Made by a program: the position numbers and the translations under genes. From Nitrobacteraceae bacterium AZCC 1564 (GTDB taxonomy: Bacteria > Pseudomonadota > Alphaproteobacteria > Rhizobiales > Xanthobacteraceae): DNA of 64,000 bases. The notes below the pieces were generated by a model. That model saw nothing but the letters and a program-made list of their open reading frames with translations, searched no databases and was not told the origin of the DNA. Positions within the stretch are counted from its first letter, which is position 1, and each line of letters starts with the position of its first letter. Below are positions 1-11,223 of this stretch, in pieces. The stretch covers positions 992,001 to 1,056,000 of the forward strand of contig JBAGRR010000001.1 of assembly GCA_036924835.1 (NCBI GenBank), given 5' to 3'.

Positions 1-546
1 CTCGACGGCAACCAGCTGACGCCGAGCGAGTACAAGATCAATCCCGCAGGCTTTACGATTCACTCCGCCATTCATGAGGTGCGAGAGGACGCGGGCTGCG
101 TGATGCATCTGCACACCCCGGACGGCACTGCTGTTGCGAGCTGTATGGAAGGCCTGCTTCCACTCAACCAGACTGCGCAGCTCGTCACTGGCGACCTCGC
201 CTACCACGACTATGAAGGCATCGCGCTCGACCATGATGAACGCCCGCGCATCCAACGGGACCTCGGCCAAAAGAATCATCTGCTGCTGCGCAATCACGGC
301 ACACTGACCGTCGGTCGTTCGGTCGCGTCGGCATTCGAGCGTATGTATCATCTGGAGCGGGCATGCACGATGCAGGTGCGCACCCGCATGTTGGGACCGA
401 CGGCCTACCCGGTCGACAAGTTGGTGATCGAAAAGAACGAGAAACTGGTGAGCGATCCGGATCGCTCCGATCTGCGTTCGACAAAGCTCGTCTGGCCGCC
501 GCTGCTGCGTAAGCTTGACAGGATCGATCCCAGCTACAAGAATTAA
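1..546 (+). CDS. class II aldolase/adducin family protein (5' truncated by window edge)
   Basis: The reading frame is open from base 1, so the start lies outside the window and only about the last 181 residues are seen. The zinc-ligand pattern of class II aldolases is present as HLHTP near residues 40-44 of the visible part, and a further histidine in LLRNHGTLTVG is typical of the family. Members cleave or epimerise sugar phosphates or act on related small substrates; some bacterial ones lack a known substrate. The substrate cannot be read from the sequence. A strong hairpin terminator follows 30 bases after the stop. Confidence 0.85.
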   Translation, partial: LDGNQLTPSEYKINPAGFTIHSAIHEVREDAGCVMHLHTPDGTAVASCMEGLLPLNQTAQLVTGDLAYHDYEGIALDHDERPRIQRDLGQKNHLLLRNHGTLTVGRSVASAFERMYHLERACTMQVRTRMLGPTAYPVDKLVIEKNEKLVSDPDRSDLRSTKLVWPPLLRKLDRIDPSYKN

Positions 547-575
547 CTCGTCAGCCTCTACACTGACCGGACTAC

Positions 576-606
576 AAACGCCGCCCAATTCCGGGCGGCG
601 TTTTTA
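576..606 (+). terminator. Rho-independent terminator after the aldolase gene
   Basis: A GC-rich inverted repeat (CGCCGCCC, loop AATT with flanking C, GGGCGGCG) is followed by TTTTT. It sits between the end of the aldolase gene and the convergent M20 peptidase gene. The stem is preceded by an A-run, so it may also stop transcripts coming from the minus-strand gene. Confidence 0.85.
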
Positions 607-623
607 CTTTTGAAGGCAGAATA

Positions 624-2024
624 TCAGCTACGAGCGTCTGCGAAGGCGGCCAGAATGCGCGCCCAGGAACGGATGCCCTTGTGGAAGCTCTGGAGGTCGT
701 ACTTCTCATTCGGCGAATGGATATTGTCATCCTCAAGCCCAAATCCGATCAGCACGGTGTCGAGGCCGAGCGTGCGCTTGAAGTCAGCGACGATTGGAAT
801 CGACGCGCCGGAGCCGATCAGCAGCGCCTCCTTGCCCCACTCGTCGGTCAAAGCGCGCTTTGCCGCTGCAAGCGGCTTCATTCCCCAATCGAGAGCAATG
901 GCCGGCGCGCCCGCATGATCGGTGAACTCGGCGGAGCAATCTTTCGGCAAGCGGGCCGCGACGAAATCGCGGAAGGCCTTGCGGATCTTCTCGGGGTCCT
1001 GGCCCTCCACCAGACGGAACGAGACCTTTGCTGAGGCTTCGGCCGGAATGACGGTCTTTGACCCTTCACCCGTATAACCACCCACGATACCGTTGATGTC
1101 ACAGGTCGGGCGCGACGATATCTGTTCGATCAGAAGGCGATCCTTCTCACCGGCTGGGACGGAAAGACCGATCGGCTTGAGGAATGTTTCAGGTGTGAGA
1201 TTCAATCCCTTCCACTGTTCCAGAATGTCCGACGGCAAATCCTTCACGCCGTCATAAAAGCCCGGGATCGTGATGTGTCCGTTCTCGTCGAACAGACCGC
1301 CGAGTATCCGCGTCAGCACACGGATCGGATTCTGCGCCCCGCCGCCAAAAATGCCGGAATGCAAATCGCGGTTTGCCGCTTTGATCTTGACCTCATCGTA
1401 CACGAGCCCGCGCAGCGACGTCGTGATCGCCGGCGTATTTGGATCCCACATGCCGGTGTCACAAACCAGCACGAAGTCCGCAGCAAAGTCCTTCTTATGT
1501 TTTTCGAGAAAAGGTCCGAAGTTCTTCGATCCGATTTCCTCCTCGCCCTCGATTAGGATCGTCACGTTCAGCGGCAACGAGCCGGTGACATTCTTCCAGG
1601 CTCGGCAAGCTTCGACAAACGTCATGAGCTGGCCTTTGTCATCCTCAGCGCCTCGCGCCACGATGATCTTGCGCCCATCCGCGTGATTGGTGACGACCGG
1701 CTCAAACGGGGGGCGGTGCCAGAGATCCAGTGGATCAACCGGCTGTACATCGTAGTGTCCATAGAACAGAACGTGGGCACCACCGGTGCCATTGCTTTTC
1801 CCCACAATCGCCGGGTGCCCTGCGGTTTGGCGAACCTCAGTCGCAAAACCGATGCTGGCAATGTCAGCCGCAAGATGATCGGCCGCGTTGCGGCAATCTT
1901 CAGCGAAGGCAGGATCAGCCGATATCGACTTGATCCGTAACAGCGCGAACAAACGCTCAAGACTCTTGTCGAAATCAGCATCGATGCGCGCAAGCACATC
2001 GGAAAGCGCGGCAGTCTTTGTCAT
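624..2024 (-). CDS. M20 family metallopeptidase (dipeptidase)
   Basis: A 466-residue cytosolic-looking protein with the full M20/ArgE-DapE metal site: LFYGHYDVQPVDP (His and catalytic Asp, about residue 90), ARGAEDDKGQ (bridging Asp), EGEEEIGS (catalytic Glu and metal Glu), CDTGMWD (Asp) and the C-terminal HSPNEKYDL histidine. Length and the M20 dimerisation insert between the halves match the bacterial dipeptidase subgroup that hydrolyses short peptides. The ATPase gene lies 27 bases upstream on the same strand, so the two may be co-transcribed. No signal peptide is seen. The exact substrate is not known. Confidence 0.92.
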   Translation of the reverse strand: MTKTAALSDVLARIDADFDKSLERLFALLRIKSISADPAFAEDCRNAADHLAADIASIGFATEVRQTAGHPAIVGKSNGTGGAHVLFYGHYDVQPVDPLDLWHRPPFEPVVTNHADGRKIIVARGAEDDKGQLMTFVEACRAWKNVTGSLPLNVTILIEGEEEIGSKNFGPFLEKHKKDFAADFVLVCDTGMWDPNTPAITTSLRGLVYDEVKIKAANRDLHSGIFGGGAQNPIRVLTRILGGLFDENGHITIPGFYDGVKDLPSDILEQWKGLNLTPETFLKPIGLSVPAGEKDRLLIEQISSRPTCDINGIVGGYTGEGSKTVIPAEASAKVSFRLVEGQDPEKIRKAFRDFVAARLPKDCSAEFTDHAGAPAIALDWGMKPLAAAKRALTDEWGKEALLIGSGASIPIVADFKRTLGLDTVLIGFGLEDDNIHSPNEKYDLQSFHKGIRSWARILAAFADARS

Positions 2025-2051
2025 CGTCGGGCTCCGGATTCTAGAAAGAGA

Positions 2052-3684
2052 TTATCGGCGTAACAGACCGCCGAGCGCGCCACGCACAAGGGCGCGGCCG
2101 ATCGACCCACCAAGTGAACCGCCCACGGATTTACCGACATCAGAAACCATGCCTCCGATCACTTTATTGGTCACGGTGCGCGTCACATCACGGGCAATGA
2201 CTTGCGTCGTGGACAGTCTTTTCCCGCGCGGCGTATCGGTGCCGAAAATGCTTCCGACGATCGAGCCAAGCTGGCCGAGAACCCCACCTTCCGAGGCTTC
2301 TGTTGTTGCTGCGGTACCAGCAACGCGCTTCTGCAGCACCTCATAGGCGGATTCAGAGTCGATCGTGGTGTCGTATTTGCCCTTTACCGGGCTTGCCGCC
2401 ATGATGGCCTTGCGCTCATCCGGAGTGATCGGTCCGATCCGGGCGGTCGGCGGACGGACCATTACCCGCTCGACCATGGCGGGCGTGCCATTGCCCTCCA
2501 GGAAAGACACTAGTGCTTCGCCCTTCCCCAGTTCGGTAATGACCTGGGCCGTATCAAGCGCAGGATTGGGCCGGAACGTCTCTGCGGCCGCCTGAACCGC
2601 CTTCTGATCGCGCGGTGTGAAGGCGCGCAAGGCGTGCTGAACACGGTTGCCAAGCTGGGCGAGAACCTTGTCTGGCACGTCGATCGGATTCTGCGTGACG
2701 AAATAGACGCCGACACCTTTGGAACGGATAAGACGTACCACCTGCTCGATTTTGTCCATGAGGGCCTTTGGCGCATCATTGAACAACAGGTGCGCTTCAT
2801 CAAAGAAGAACACGAGCTTTGGCAGCGGCGCGTCGCCGACCTCGGGAAGCTCCTCGAATAATTCGGACAGCATCCACAACAGAAACGTCGCGTAGAGCTT
2901 CGGATTTTGCATCAGCTTGTCCGCGACGAGGATGTTCATCATCCCCCGACGATTGGAGTCGGTTCGCATGAAGTCCTTCAGCTGCAACGCCGGCTCGCCG
3001 AAGAACTTGTCAGCGCCCTGGTTCTCAAGCACAAGCAACTGGCGCTGGATGGTCCCCACCGTCTGCTTCGAGACATTGCCGTATTGCGTGGTCAATTCGT
3101 CAGCATGCTCCGCAACGAAGGACAGGATTGCGCGCAGATCCTTCATATCAAGCAGAAGCAAGCCCTGCTCGTCCGCCACGCGGAACGCAATGTTGAGGAC
3201 GCCCTCCTGCACATCGTTGAGGTCCATCATCCGCGAGAGCAAAAGCGGCCCCATTTCTGATACCGTCGCTCGAACGGGATGGCCCTGCTCGCCAAAAACA
3301 TCCCAGAAGACCGTCGAGAACTGATCGGGCTGAAAAACAAGCCCCATTTCCTTGGCACGGCTCAAGATAAAGTCCTTGGCCTCTCCCAACTCGGAGATAC
3401 CCGACAGGTCACCCTTGATGTCCGCGGCAAAGACCGGCACCCCGGCACGGGCGAAGCCTTCCGCCATAACCTGAAGCGTGACTGTTTTTTCCGGTCCCCG
3501 TCGCACCGGTTACAAGGCCATGACGATTGGCTAGCGCAAGCGTCAGGAAGGCAGGCTGATCGCCTTTGCCGACAAACATCATCGTGTCGGTATCGGCGGA
3601 TGCCGCACTCGCCGCAGCGGCAGGGGGCTTGGTGGCCGTTGCGGATTTCGATGTTGAAGCGGTCTTGGAGGATTTCTTTGCCAT
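2052..3684 (-). pseudogene. HerA-like/YjgR family ATPase (DUF853), frameshifted in this sequence
   Basis: Translation from the ATG at 3684 gives a Lys/Ala/Ser-rich N-terminus, then [29 protein letters not shown], a Walker A. The frame then breaks within the P-loop and continues in the other frame as [29 protein letters not shown]. Removing one base from a run of six T (3485-3490; A on the coding strand) restores GATGTGKTVTLQ and a protein of about 543 residues, close to the usual YjgR length. Walker B-like [10 protein letters not shown] and a C-terminal glycine-rich tail are intact. The family belongs to the FtsK/HerA helicase clan; its role is unclear. A sequencing error is the likeliest explanation, as all else is conserved. 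Confidence 0.85.
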
Positions 3685-3730
3685 TGCCTTGTCTCTTGCA
3701 GGCTATCGATGTCGTCAGCTCGGCCGAAGC

Positions 3731-3748
3731 AACGCATTATAATGCGTT
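3731..3748. promoter_or_regulatory. perfect 18-bp palindrome upstream of the YjgR-type gene
   Basis: AACGCATTATAATGCGTT is fully self-complementary and lies 47 bases upstream of the ATPase start codon, within AT-richer intergenic DNA. The centre TATAAT also resembles a -10 box. A homodimeric repressor or activator site is a reasonable guess; no regulator is visible next to it. Confidence 0.4.
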
Positions 3749-4160
3749 GGAACTCATCTTGCAGGCGGCAATCGAGCGGTCAACCCGCAACGGTAGAACG
3801 ATCAGATATAAAGTAGTATCGCCTGTGCGCATTGTTCAGTTCCGGACGACCAAAAGAAATAATCCTTTTTCAATACCTGCCTCCTAAGCAAACCGGCTCA
3901 GTTGCAACACAACATTTTTTAGAAGATCACGTGCGCTTCGCACACCTTGATGCATCTCTAAATCGGAAATGCAGGACGCCGAACCAAAGAAAATGCGACA
4001 AAATCGACGATCACTCTTGCATCACGGCAACACTTTGCACGCGATCGAACTCAAATAGGCGAATCAAGCGCAGCATCGCTTGATATTCATCTCGCACACG
4101 CTCAAGATAAAATCATAAGCAAAACATCCGGACGCGTAACCGGAACCGACGGGGCATCTG
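3749..4160. other. intergenic region without a recognisable gene
   Basis: About 410 bases, noticeably richer in A and T than the genes on either side. The longest open frame (3832-4083, plus strand) has a composition unlike a real protein, no convincing ribosome binding site and no recognised motif. I see no RNA gene or hairpin terminator here. Confidence 0.5.
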
Positions 4161-4340
4161 ATGGACGGGCTGATTGATCAGCTGGCTGAAAAAGCTGGCG
4201 TGCATGGTTATGTGTCGATACGAAACGTCGATATCGGCGATCTTCAGAACTTATCCCTCAATCCACCGACCAATTGGCTAGGCAATTCTGGAGCAAGCCA
4301 AAGCGCTGCCGGAACGCAGCACCTTTTCCAATTCGCTTGA
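4161..4340 (+). CDS. small ORF, possibly a remnant (59 residues)
   Basis: An ATG-started frame encodes MDGLIDQLAEKAGVHGY and continues to a TGA at 4340. The opening resembles the N-terminus of small alphaproteobacterial proteins of the 'MDELIxRLAxKAGVD' sort as I remember them, but the rest diverges, so it may be a decayed copy. A GGGG stretch 8 bases before the ATG could act as a weak ribosome binding site. It lies just upstream of the DUF4332 gene on the same strand. Treat as doubtful. Confidence 0.3.
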   Translation: MDGLIDQLAEKAGVHGYVSIRNVDIGDLQNLSLNPPTNWLGNSGASQSAAGTQHLFQFA

Positions 4341-4362
4341 AATCATTTTTCAGTACGAGTCC

Positions 4363-4770
4363 ATGACATATTCTATTTCAAAGATTGACGGGTTGGGCCT
4401 GCAGGCCCAGGCCAAACTCAAAGCGGAAGGCATCCGCACAACGGCTGCCCTTCTCGAACAGGCGAGCACTGTAAAGGCTCGCAAAGCCCTTTCTGCAAAA
4501 ACCGGGATCAGCGAACAGCAACTGCTGGCATGGGCGAATATTGCGGACTGCATGCGCATCAAGGGCATGGGCAAGGCCAAGGCAGAGTTACTTCGCGCCG
4601 CCGGCGTCAATACTGTCCGTGAGTTTGCACTTCGCAATCCGGAGCGCCTTGCCCAAGCGATGAAAGACGCCAATGAAAAGCGTAAACTTGTTCGGGTGCT
4701 GCCCTCCGAGAAATCGGTCGCACAACTGATCCAGAATGCGCGCAAGCTCCCGCTGAAAATCAGCTACTGA
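4363..4770 (+). CDS. DUF4332 domain-containing protein
   Basis: A 135-residue protein with two helix-hairpin-helix-like repeats (IDGLGLQAQAKLKAEGIRT and IKGMGKAKAELLRAAGVNT), the hallmark of DUF4332. Such repeats resemble the non-specific DNA-binding HhH motifs of DNA polymerase and RuvA. No catalytic domain and no membrane segment are seen. The function is not established. It precedes the folate genes on the same strand by 79 bases but is probably not part of that operon in function. Confidence 0.75.
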   Translation: MTYSISKIDGLGLQAQAKLKAEGIRTTAALLEQASTVKARKALSAKTGISEQQLLAWANIADCMRIKGMGKAKAELLRAAGVNTVREFALRNPERLAQAMKDANEKRKLVRVLPSEKSVAQLIQNARKLPLKISY

Positions 4771-4849
4771 GGCCGCGGGATTATAAGACCCGCGCCCAAG
4801 CCTAACTCGACGGCTTGACTCCGTGTGACGGACCGCGCAAAGCCACGCC

Positions 4850-5707
4850 ATGATGGCAGCACCGTCCAGATCGCCCGAGACGCCTGTATCGCAACAGCAC
4901 ACGCTGCTGCAGCCCCTATTTGTGCGCGCCTATCCTGCCGTCATGGGGGTGCTCAATGTCACGCCCGATTCATTTTCCGATGGCGGACAGTTTACGACCT
5001 CCGATCAAGCTTTGGCTCAGGCAAAACGCATGATCGCCGAGGGCGCGGATATTATCGATGTCGGAGCGGAATCCACCCGCCCCTACGGCTCGGCGCCGGT
5101 CTCTGCAGAAGAAGAATTGCAGAGATTACAGGCTATCCTGCCGCAGGTTGTCGCCCTGGGGCTCCCCGTTTCCATCGACACCATGAAAGCATCAGTCGCG
5201 GCGTGGGCGCTCGGCCAGGGAGCGCAAATTGCCAACGACGTATGGGGTCTCCAGCGCGATTCAGACATGGCCCGTGTCGTCTCAGACCATGACGCGCCGA
5301 TCATCGTGATGCACAATCGCGATACCGTCGATGCCAACATCGACATCATGCAGGATTTGACCACCTTCTTCCGCCGCTCACTCGATATTGCGGCCAAAGC
5401 CGGCATACCGCAGAAAAATATCGTGCTCGACCCGGGCATCGGCTTTGGCAAGACGCCCGAACAAAGCATGACAGCGTTAGCCCGGCTCGATGAACTGAAA
5501 CAGTTCGGGCTTCCATTGCTTGCCGGCGCTTCGCGCAAACGATTTATTGCCAGCGTCACACCGTCAGAGCCGCATCAGCGGCTAGGTGGCTCCATCGCGG
5601 CACATCTGATCGCCGTTCAGCGGGGCGCCCAGATCATTCGCGCTCACGACGTGGCGGAAACCGTTCAGGCGCTGCGGGTGGCGGCGGCAATCGAGGACAA
5701 ACGATGA
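4850..5707 (+). CDS. folP: dihydropteroate synthase
   Basis: This 285-residue TIM-barrel enzyme condenses 6-hydroxymethyl-7,8-dihydropterin pyrophosphate with p-aminobenzoate to make dihydropteroate, in the cytosolic folate pathway. Motifs are complete: MGVLNVTPDSFSDGG (pyrophosphate loop, about residue 30), IDVGAESTRPYG, DPGIGFGKT and GASRKRFI. It is the sulfonamide target. The stop codon overlaps the folB start (ATGA at 5704-5707), indicating a folP-folB-folK operon. Two ATGs stand in tandem at the start; either may be used. Confidence 0.97.
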   Translation: MMAAPSRSPETPVSQQHTLLQPLFVRAYPAVMGVLNVTPDSFSDGGQFTTSDQALAQAKRMIAEGADIIDVGAESTRPYGSAPVSAEEELQRLQAILPQVVALGLPVSIDTMKASVAAWALGQGAQIANDVWGLQRDSDMARVVSDHDAPIIVMHNRDTVDANIDIMQDLTTFFRRSLDIAAKAGIPQKNIVLDPGIGFGKTPEQSMTALARLDELKQFGLPLLAGASRKRFIASVTPSEPHQRLGGSIAAHLIAVQRGAQIIRAHDVAETVQALRVAAAIEDKR

Positions 5708-6069
5708 GTGACACGATCTTCATTAAAGGGCTTCTGATCCATGCCCGCCACGGTTTGCTGGAGCATGAAGCGGAGGTCGGTCAGCGCTTCGTCATCGACC
5801 TCGAACTCTCCATAGATCTCGCGGAATCTTCGCTGACTGACAAACTCGCAGACACAGTTTCCTATTCAGATGTGGTGGCAAGCGCGATCGAAGCCTTCAA
5901 GGGCCACAACTATTACTTGCTGGAGCGAGCGGCTGGCGCCGTTGCGGAAGCCATACTGTCCACGTTCGACCGCATCAGCGCGGTCAAGGTCACCGTGCAC
6001 AAGCCTCATGCCCCTATTCCCGCAATCTTCGACGATGTCGGCGTGATCATCACACGCAGCCGGTCCTAG
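5704..6069 (+). CDS. folB: dihydroneopterin aldolase
   Basis: A 121-residue protein of the usual FolB length. It converts 7,8-dihydroneopterin to 6-hydroxymethyl-dihydropterin and glycolaldehyde. The opening IFIKGLLIHARHGLLEHEAEVGQRFVIDLEL and the conserved C-terminal block with VHKPHAPIPAIFDDVGV (pterin-binding region) match the family. Translationally coupled to folP by a 4-base overlap and followed by folK after 6 bases. Confidence 0.95.
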   Translation: MSDTIFIKGLLIHARHGLLEHEAEVGQRFVIDLELSIDLAESSLTDKLADTVSYSDVVASAIEAFKGHNYYLLERAAGAVAEAILSTFDRISAVKVTVHKPHAPIPAIFDDVGVIITRSRS

Positions 6070-6075
6070 AGTTCG

Positions 6076-6567
6076 ATGGCGAGCGTCCTGATCGCACTCG
6101 GTGGCAATGTCGGCGATGTCCGCAGCACATTCCGCAAGGCCATTGCCAACATCTGTGGCATGGCACAGGCAACTTTGATCGCACGATCGTCTGATTACAG
6201 CACACCGCCGTGGGGTGACGAACAGCAGGATCGCTTCATCAATGCCTGCATCGAGATCGAGACCGATCTCGATCCACACGCGCTCCTCTTTACGATGCAC
6301 AAGATCGAAAAGAAGTTCGGTCGCGACCGGGCCAATGAACGGCACTGGGGCCCACGCACGCTTGATCTCGACATGATCGCTTATGATGATGTCCGCCTCG
6401 ACAGGCCGGAGCTGACATTGCCCCATCCGCGCCTGTTCGAACGCGCGTTTGTGCTGGTTCCACTGACAGAAATCGCGCCCGATCGCCTGATTGCCGGGCG
6501 GACACCCCGCCAGGCGCTGTCCCGGCTCGAGGTGGAAGGCATCGAACGCTTGCCAGACCTGCCCTGA
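6076..6567 (+). CDS. folK: 2-amino-4-hydroxy-6-hydroxymethyldihydropteridine pyrophosphokinase
   Basis: A 163-residue HPPK, which transfers pyrophosphate from ATP to hydroxymethyl-dihydropterin, making the FolP substrate. It begins VLIALGGNVGD, the classic N-terminal motif, and has the ATP/Mg signature RHWGPRTLDLDMIAYDD around residues 90-106. Last gene of the folP-folB-folK operon. No separate terminator hairpin is seen before the mutase operon, which starts 88 bases on. Confidence 0.96.
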   Translation: MASVLIALGGNVGDVRSTFRKAIANICGMAQATLIARSSDYSTPPWGDEQQDRFINACIEIETDLDPHALLFTMHKIEKKFGRDRANERHWGPRTLDLDMIAYDDVRLDRPELTLPHPRLFERAFVLVPLTEIAPDRLIAGRTPRQALSRLEVEGIERLPDLP

Positions 6568-6654
6568 AAGCGGAAACAATCATTTGGCTTACGCCCCTCC
6601 ACGTGGCATTTTCCGGCAAATCAATAACGAAGCTGCCGGGAGTTAACCTGCTGA

Positions 6655-8520
6655 ATGTCCACGGAAACTGACGATCTGCGGCTTGCCGCCGACTTTGCGC
6701 CGTCGTCGCGCGACGACTGGCGGAAGCTGGTCGACGGAGTGCTCAAAGGAGCCCCCTTCGAAAAGCTGGTCGGCAAAACCTACGATGGTTTGCGGATCGA
6801 TCCGATCTATGAGCGCGCGAAGAACGCAGTCGTCATCCCTGGCCGCGCCCCGACAGGTCCATGGCAAATCATGCAACGCGTCGATCATCCCGACGCGGCA
6901 GCCGCAAATGCGCAGGCCCTGCACGATCTCGAGAACGGCGCGAGAGGACTCACCTTGGTCTTTGCCGGCGCGAAAGGCGCTCATGGCACCGGCCTTGAGC
7001 CGACGGCCGCGGCCCTGGCGCGCGTGCTTGACGGCATCTACCTTGACGCTGGTATCGGTATCGAATTTCAGATCGGCCCGCAGACCCGCGATATGCCGGT
7101 CCATTTCGCCGCTCTGCTGCAGCAGAAAGGCATCTCGCCCTCCAATGTGGACGCGCGCTTCGGGCTTGATCCGATTGGCGCGGCGGCTACGTGGGGTAGC
7201 AGCCCCTATCCATGGTCAGACATCGCCAAGGTTTTCGGTGCAGCGGTTGGCCAGTTTGCAGCTCAGGGATTTCGCGGACCGTTTGCGGTCGCAGATGGTC
7301 GCGTGATCCACGACGCAGGCGGAACCGAGGTTCAGGAGCTCGGCTTCGTACTTGCAGTGGCCGTGGCCTATTTGCGTGCCATTGAAGCAACCGGCGTGCC
7401 ACTGGATGCAGCCCGGCGAATGATCTATTCGCGGCTCAGCGCCGACGCCGATCAATTCCTCACAATGGCAAAATTCCGCGCGCTGCGATTGCTGTGGGCG
7501 CGGGTCGAAGAAAGCTGCGGGTTGACGCCGGAGCCGATGTTCATCGCAGCCGAGACGGCCTGGCGCATGCTGACGCAGCGCGATTCCGACGTGAACATGC
7601 TGCGCGCAACCATCGCAACCTTCTCAGCCGCGCTCGGCGGCGCGAATAGCATCACCGTGCTGCCTCACACTCTGGCACTCGGACTACCCGACGCCTTCGC
7701 GCGGCGCATTGCACGCAATACGCAGCTCGTCCTGCTGGAAGAATCCAATCTAGAGAAAGTTGCTGATCCTGCTGCGGGCGCAGGCGGCATCGAAGCGCTA
7801 ACGAGCCAGCTTTGCGAAGCGGCGTGGACGCTATTCCAGGAGACTGAAAAGGCCGGCGGCGCGTTCGCGGCTCTTGAACAGAACATCATTCAGAAGAAAG
7901 TCGCCGCCGCACGTGCCGCGCGAGATGCAAACATTGCAAAGCGCCGTGACATCCTGACCGGCGCCAGCGAATTTCCAAACCTCGACGAGAGAACACCAAC
8001 AGTACTGGATGCCAAGCCGGTCGACCTGCCGTCCTATGGCGAGGCCAAGATCACGTTCGATGCACTACCCCCTATCCGCCTCGCAGCACCATTTGAGGTC
8101 TTGCGCGACGCGTCCGACGTGATCCTGGAGACAGCGGGATCACGCCCGAAAGTGTTTCTCGCCAATCTCGGCACGCCAGCGGATTTCACTGCGCGCGCGA
8201 CCTTCGCCAAAAGCTTCTTCGAGGCCGGCGGGATTGAAGCTGTCGACAGCAACGGTTTTTCTGAACCGGAGAAACTTGCGGCCGCTTTTAAGGACGCCGA
8301 AGTTTCCCTCGTCTGCCTGTGTTCCTCGGACAAGGTCTATGCGACGAGCGCGATAGCCGCAGCACAGGCTCTTCATTCAGCGGGCACAAAGCATATTTAT
8401 CTAGCAGGACGCCCAGGCGATCTCGAAGCTGAGTTGCGAAAAGCCGGAGTGAACGAGTTCATTTTTGCGGGCGCGAATGCGCTGGCTATTTTGAAGGCGG
8501 CTTACGAACACATCAGATGA
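6655..8520 (+). CDS. mutA: methylmalonyl-CoA mutase small (non-catalytic) subunit
   Basis: A 621-residue paralogue of the mutase large subunit. It has the N-terminal TIM-barrel half (WRKLVDGVLKGAPFEKLVGKTYDG, later ADQFLTMAKFRALRLLWARV) and a C-terminal B12-like domain in which the DxHxxG cobalamin motif is absent (NLGTPADFTARATFA instead). This fits the small subunit of the heterodimer, which binds no cofactor but stabilises the catalytic chain. It leads an operon with the large subunit and MeaB, and ends overlapping the GFA gene by ATGA. Confidence 0.93.
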   Translation: MSTETDDLRLAADFAPSSRDDWRKLVDGVLKGAPFEKLVGKTYDGLRIDPIYERAKNAVVIPGRAPTGPWQIMQRVDHPDAAAANAQALHDLENGARGLTLVFAGAKGAHGTGLEPTAAALARVLDGIYLDAGIGIEFQIGPQTRDMPVHFAALLQQKGISPSNVDARFGLDPIGAAATWGSSPYPWSDIAKVFGAAVGQFAAQGFRGPFAVADGRVIHDAGGTEVQELGFVLAVAVAYLRAIEATGVPLDAARRMIYSRLSADADQFLTMAKFRALRLLWARVEESCGLTPEPMFIAAETAWRMLTQRDSDVNMLRATIATFSAALGGANSITVLPHTLALGLPDAFARRIARNTQLVLLEESNLEKVADPAAGAGGIEALTSQLCEAAWTLFQETEKAGGAFAALEQNIIQKKVAAARAARDANIAKRRDILTGASEFPNLDERTPTVLDAKPVDLPSYGEAKITFDALPPIRLAAPFEVLRDASDVILETAGSRPKVFLANLGTPADFTARATFAKSFFEAGGIEAVDSNGFSEPEKLAAAFKDAEVSLVCLCSSDKVYATSAIAAAQALHSAGTKHIYLAGRPGDLEAELRKAGVNEFIFAGANALAILKAAYEHIR

Positions 8521-8990
8521 GCAGTATGACAGACAGGACCGCTGTTCTGACTGGTGGTTGCCAATGCGGCGCAATCCGTTTTGCGTCCTACAGCGACCCA
8601 GGACGGATCAGCATTTGTCATTGCCGCATGTGTCAAAAGGCCGTGGCCGGACCGTTCGCTGCGTTTGTTGAAATCAATTATGCCGACTTTGCATGGACCC
8701 GTGGTGCGCCCGCGACGTTCCGCTCATCCTCCATCGCAGAACGCGACTTCTGTGCGGCGTGCGGAACACCGTTGAGTTACCGTAAAATTAACGGCCCCAT
8801 TATTGAGATCCTTACCGGTGCTCTGGACCGGCCGGAACTCGTGGTTCCGGCATATGAAACGGGCATCGAGTCCAAGCTGCCATGGCTTGCGACGTTGAGT
8901 GAGCTTCCGGGCAGAACTACCGAGCAGAACGACGGTTTTGACGAAGCTGCCCGCATTGTCAGCTATCAGCATCCGGACCATAATACGTAA
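8517..8990 (+). CDS. GFA family protein (glutathione-dependent formaldehyde-activating-like)
   Basis: A 157-residue protein with the Mss4-like zinc-binding fold of the GFA family: GGCQCGAIRF near residue 14, CHCRMCQK near 38 and FCAACGTPLSYR near 80 supply the cysteine ligands. Family members are mostly of unknown substrate despite the name. It overlaps the mutase small-subunit gene by 4 bases and sits directly before the large-subunit gene, so it is translated from the mutase mRNA. Whether it takes part in propionyl/methylmalonyl metabolism is unknown. Confidence 0.88.
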   Translation: MSSMTDRTAVLTGGCQCGAIRFASYSDPGRISICHCRMCQKAVAGPFAAFVEINYADFAWTRGAPATFRSSSIAERDFCAACGTPLSYRKINGPIIEILTGALDRPELVVPAYETGIESKLPWLATLSELPGRTTEQNDGFDEAARIVSYQHPDHNT

Positions 8991-9033
8991 CTGCGCGTTG
9001 AAAGATCACGACACCTGAATTCGAGGCGGACGA

Positions 9034-11193
<2,160 letters not shown>

Positions 11194-11223
11194 CGACGGG
11201 CGCCAATTTTCCTTCAACAGTCG

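Noticed and set aside
185-484. Minus-strand frame inside the aldolase gene, and many similar frames across the window
   Set aside because: They mirror the codon pattern of real genes on the other strand and have no motif of their own.
3832-4083. 83-codon open frame in the AT-rich intergenic region
   Set aside because: Low-complexity, Arg/Lys/Asn-scattered translation with no motif and no ribosome binding site; it looks like chance.
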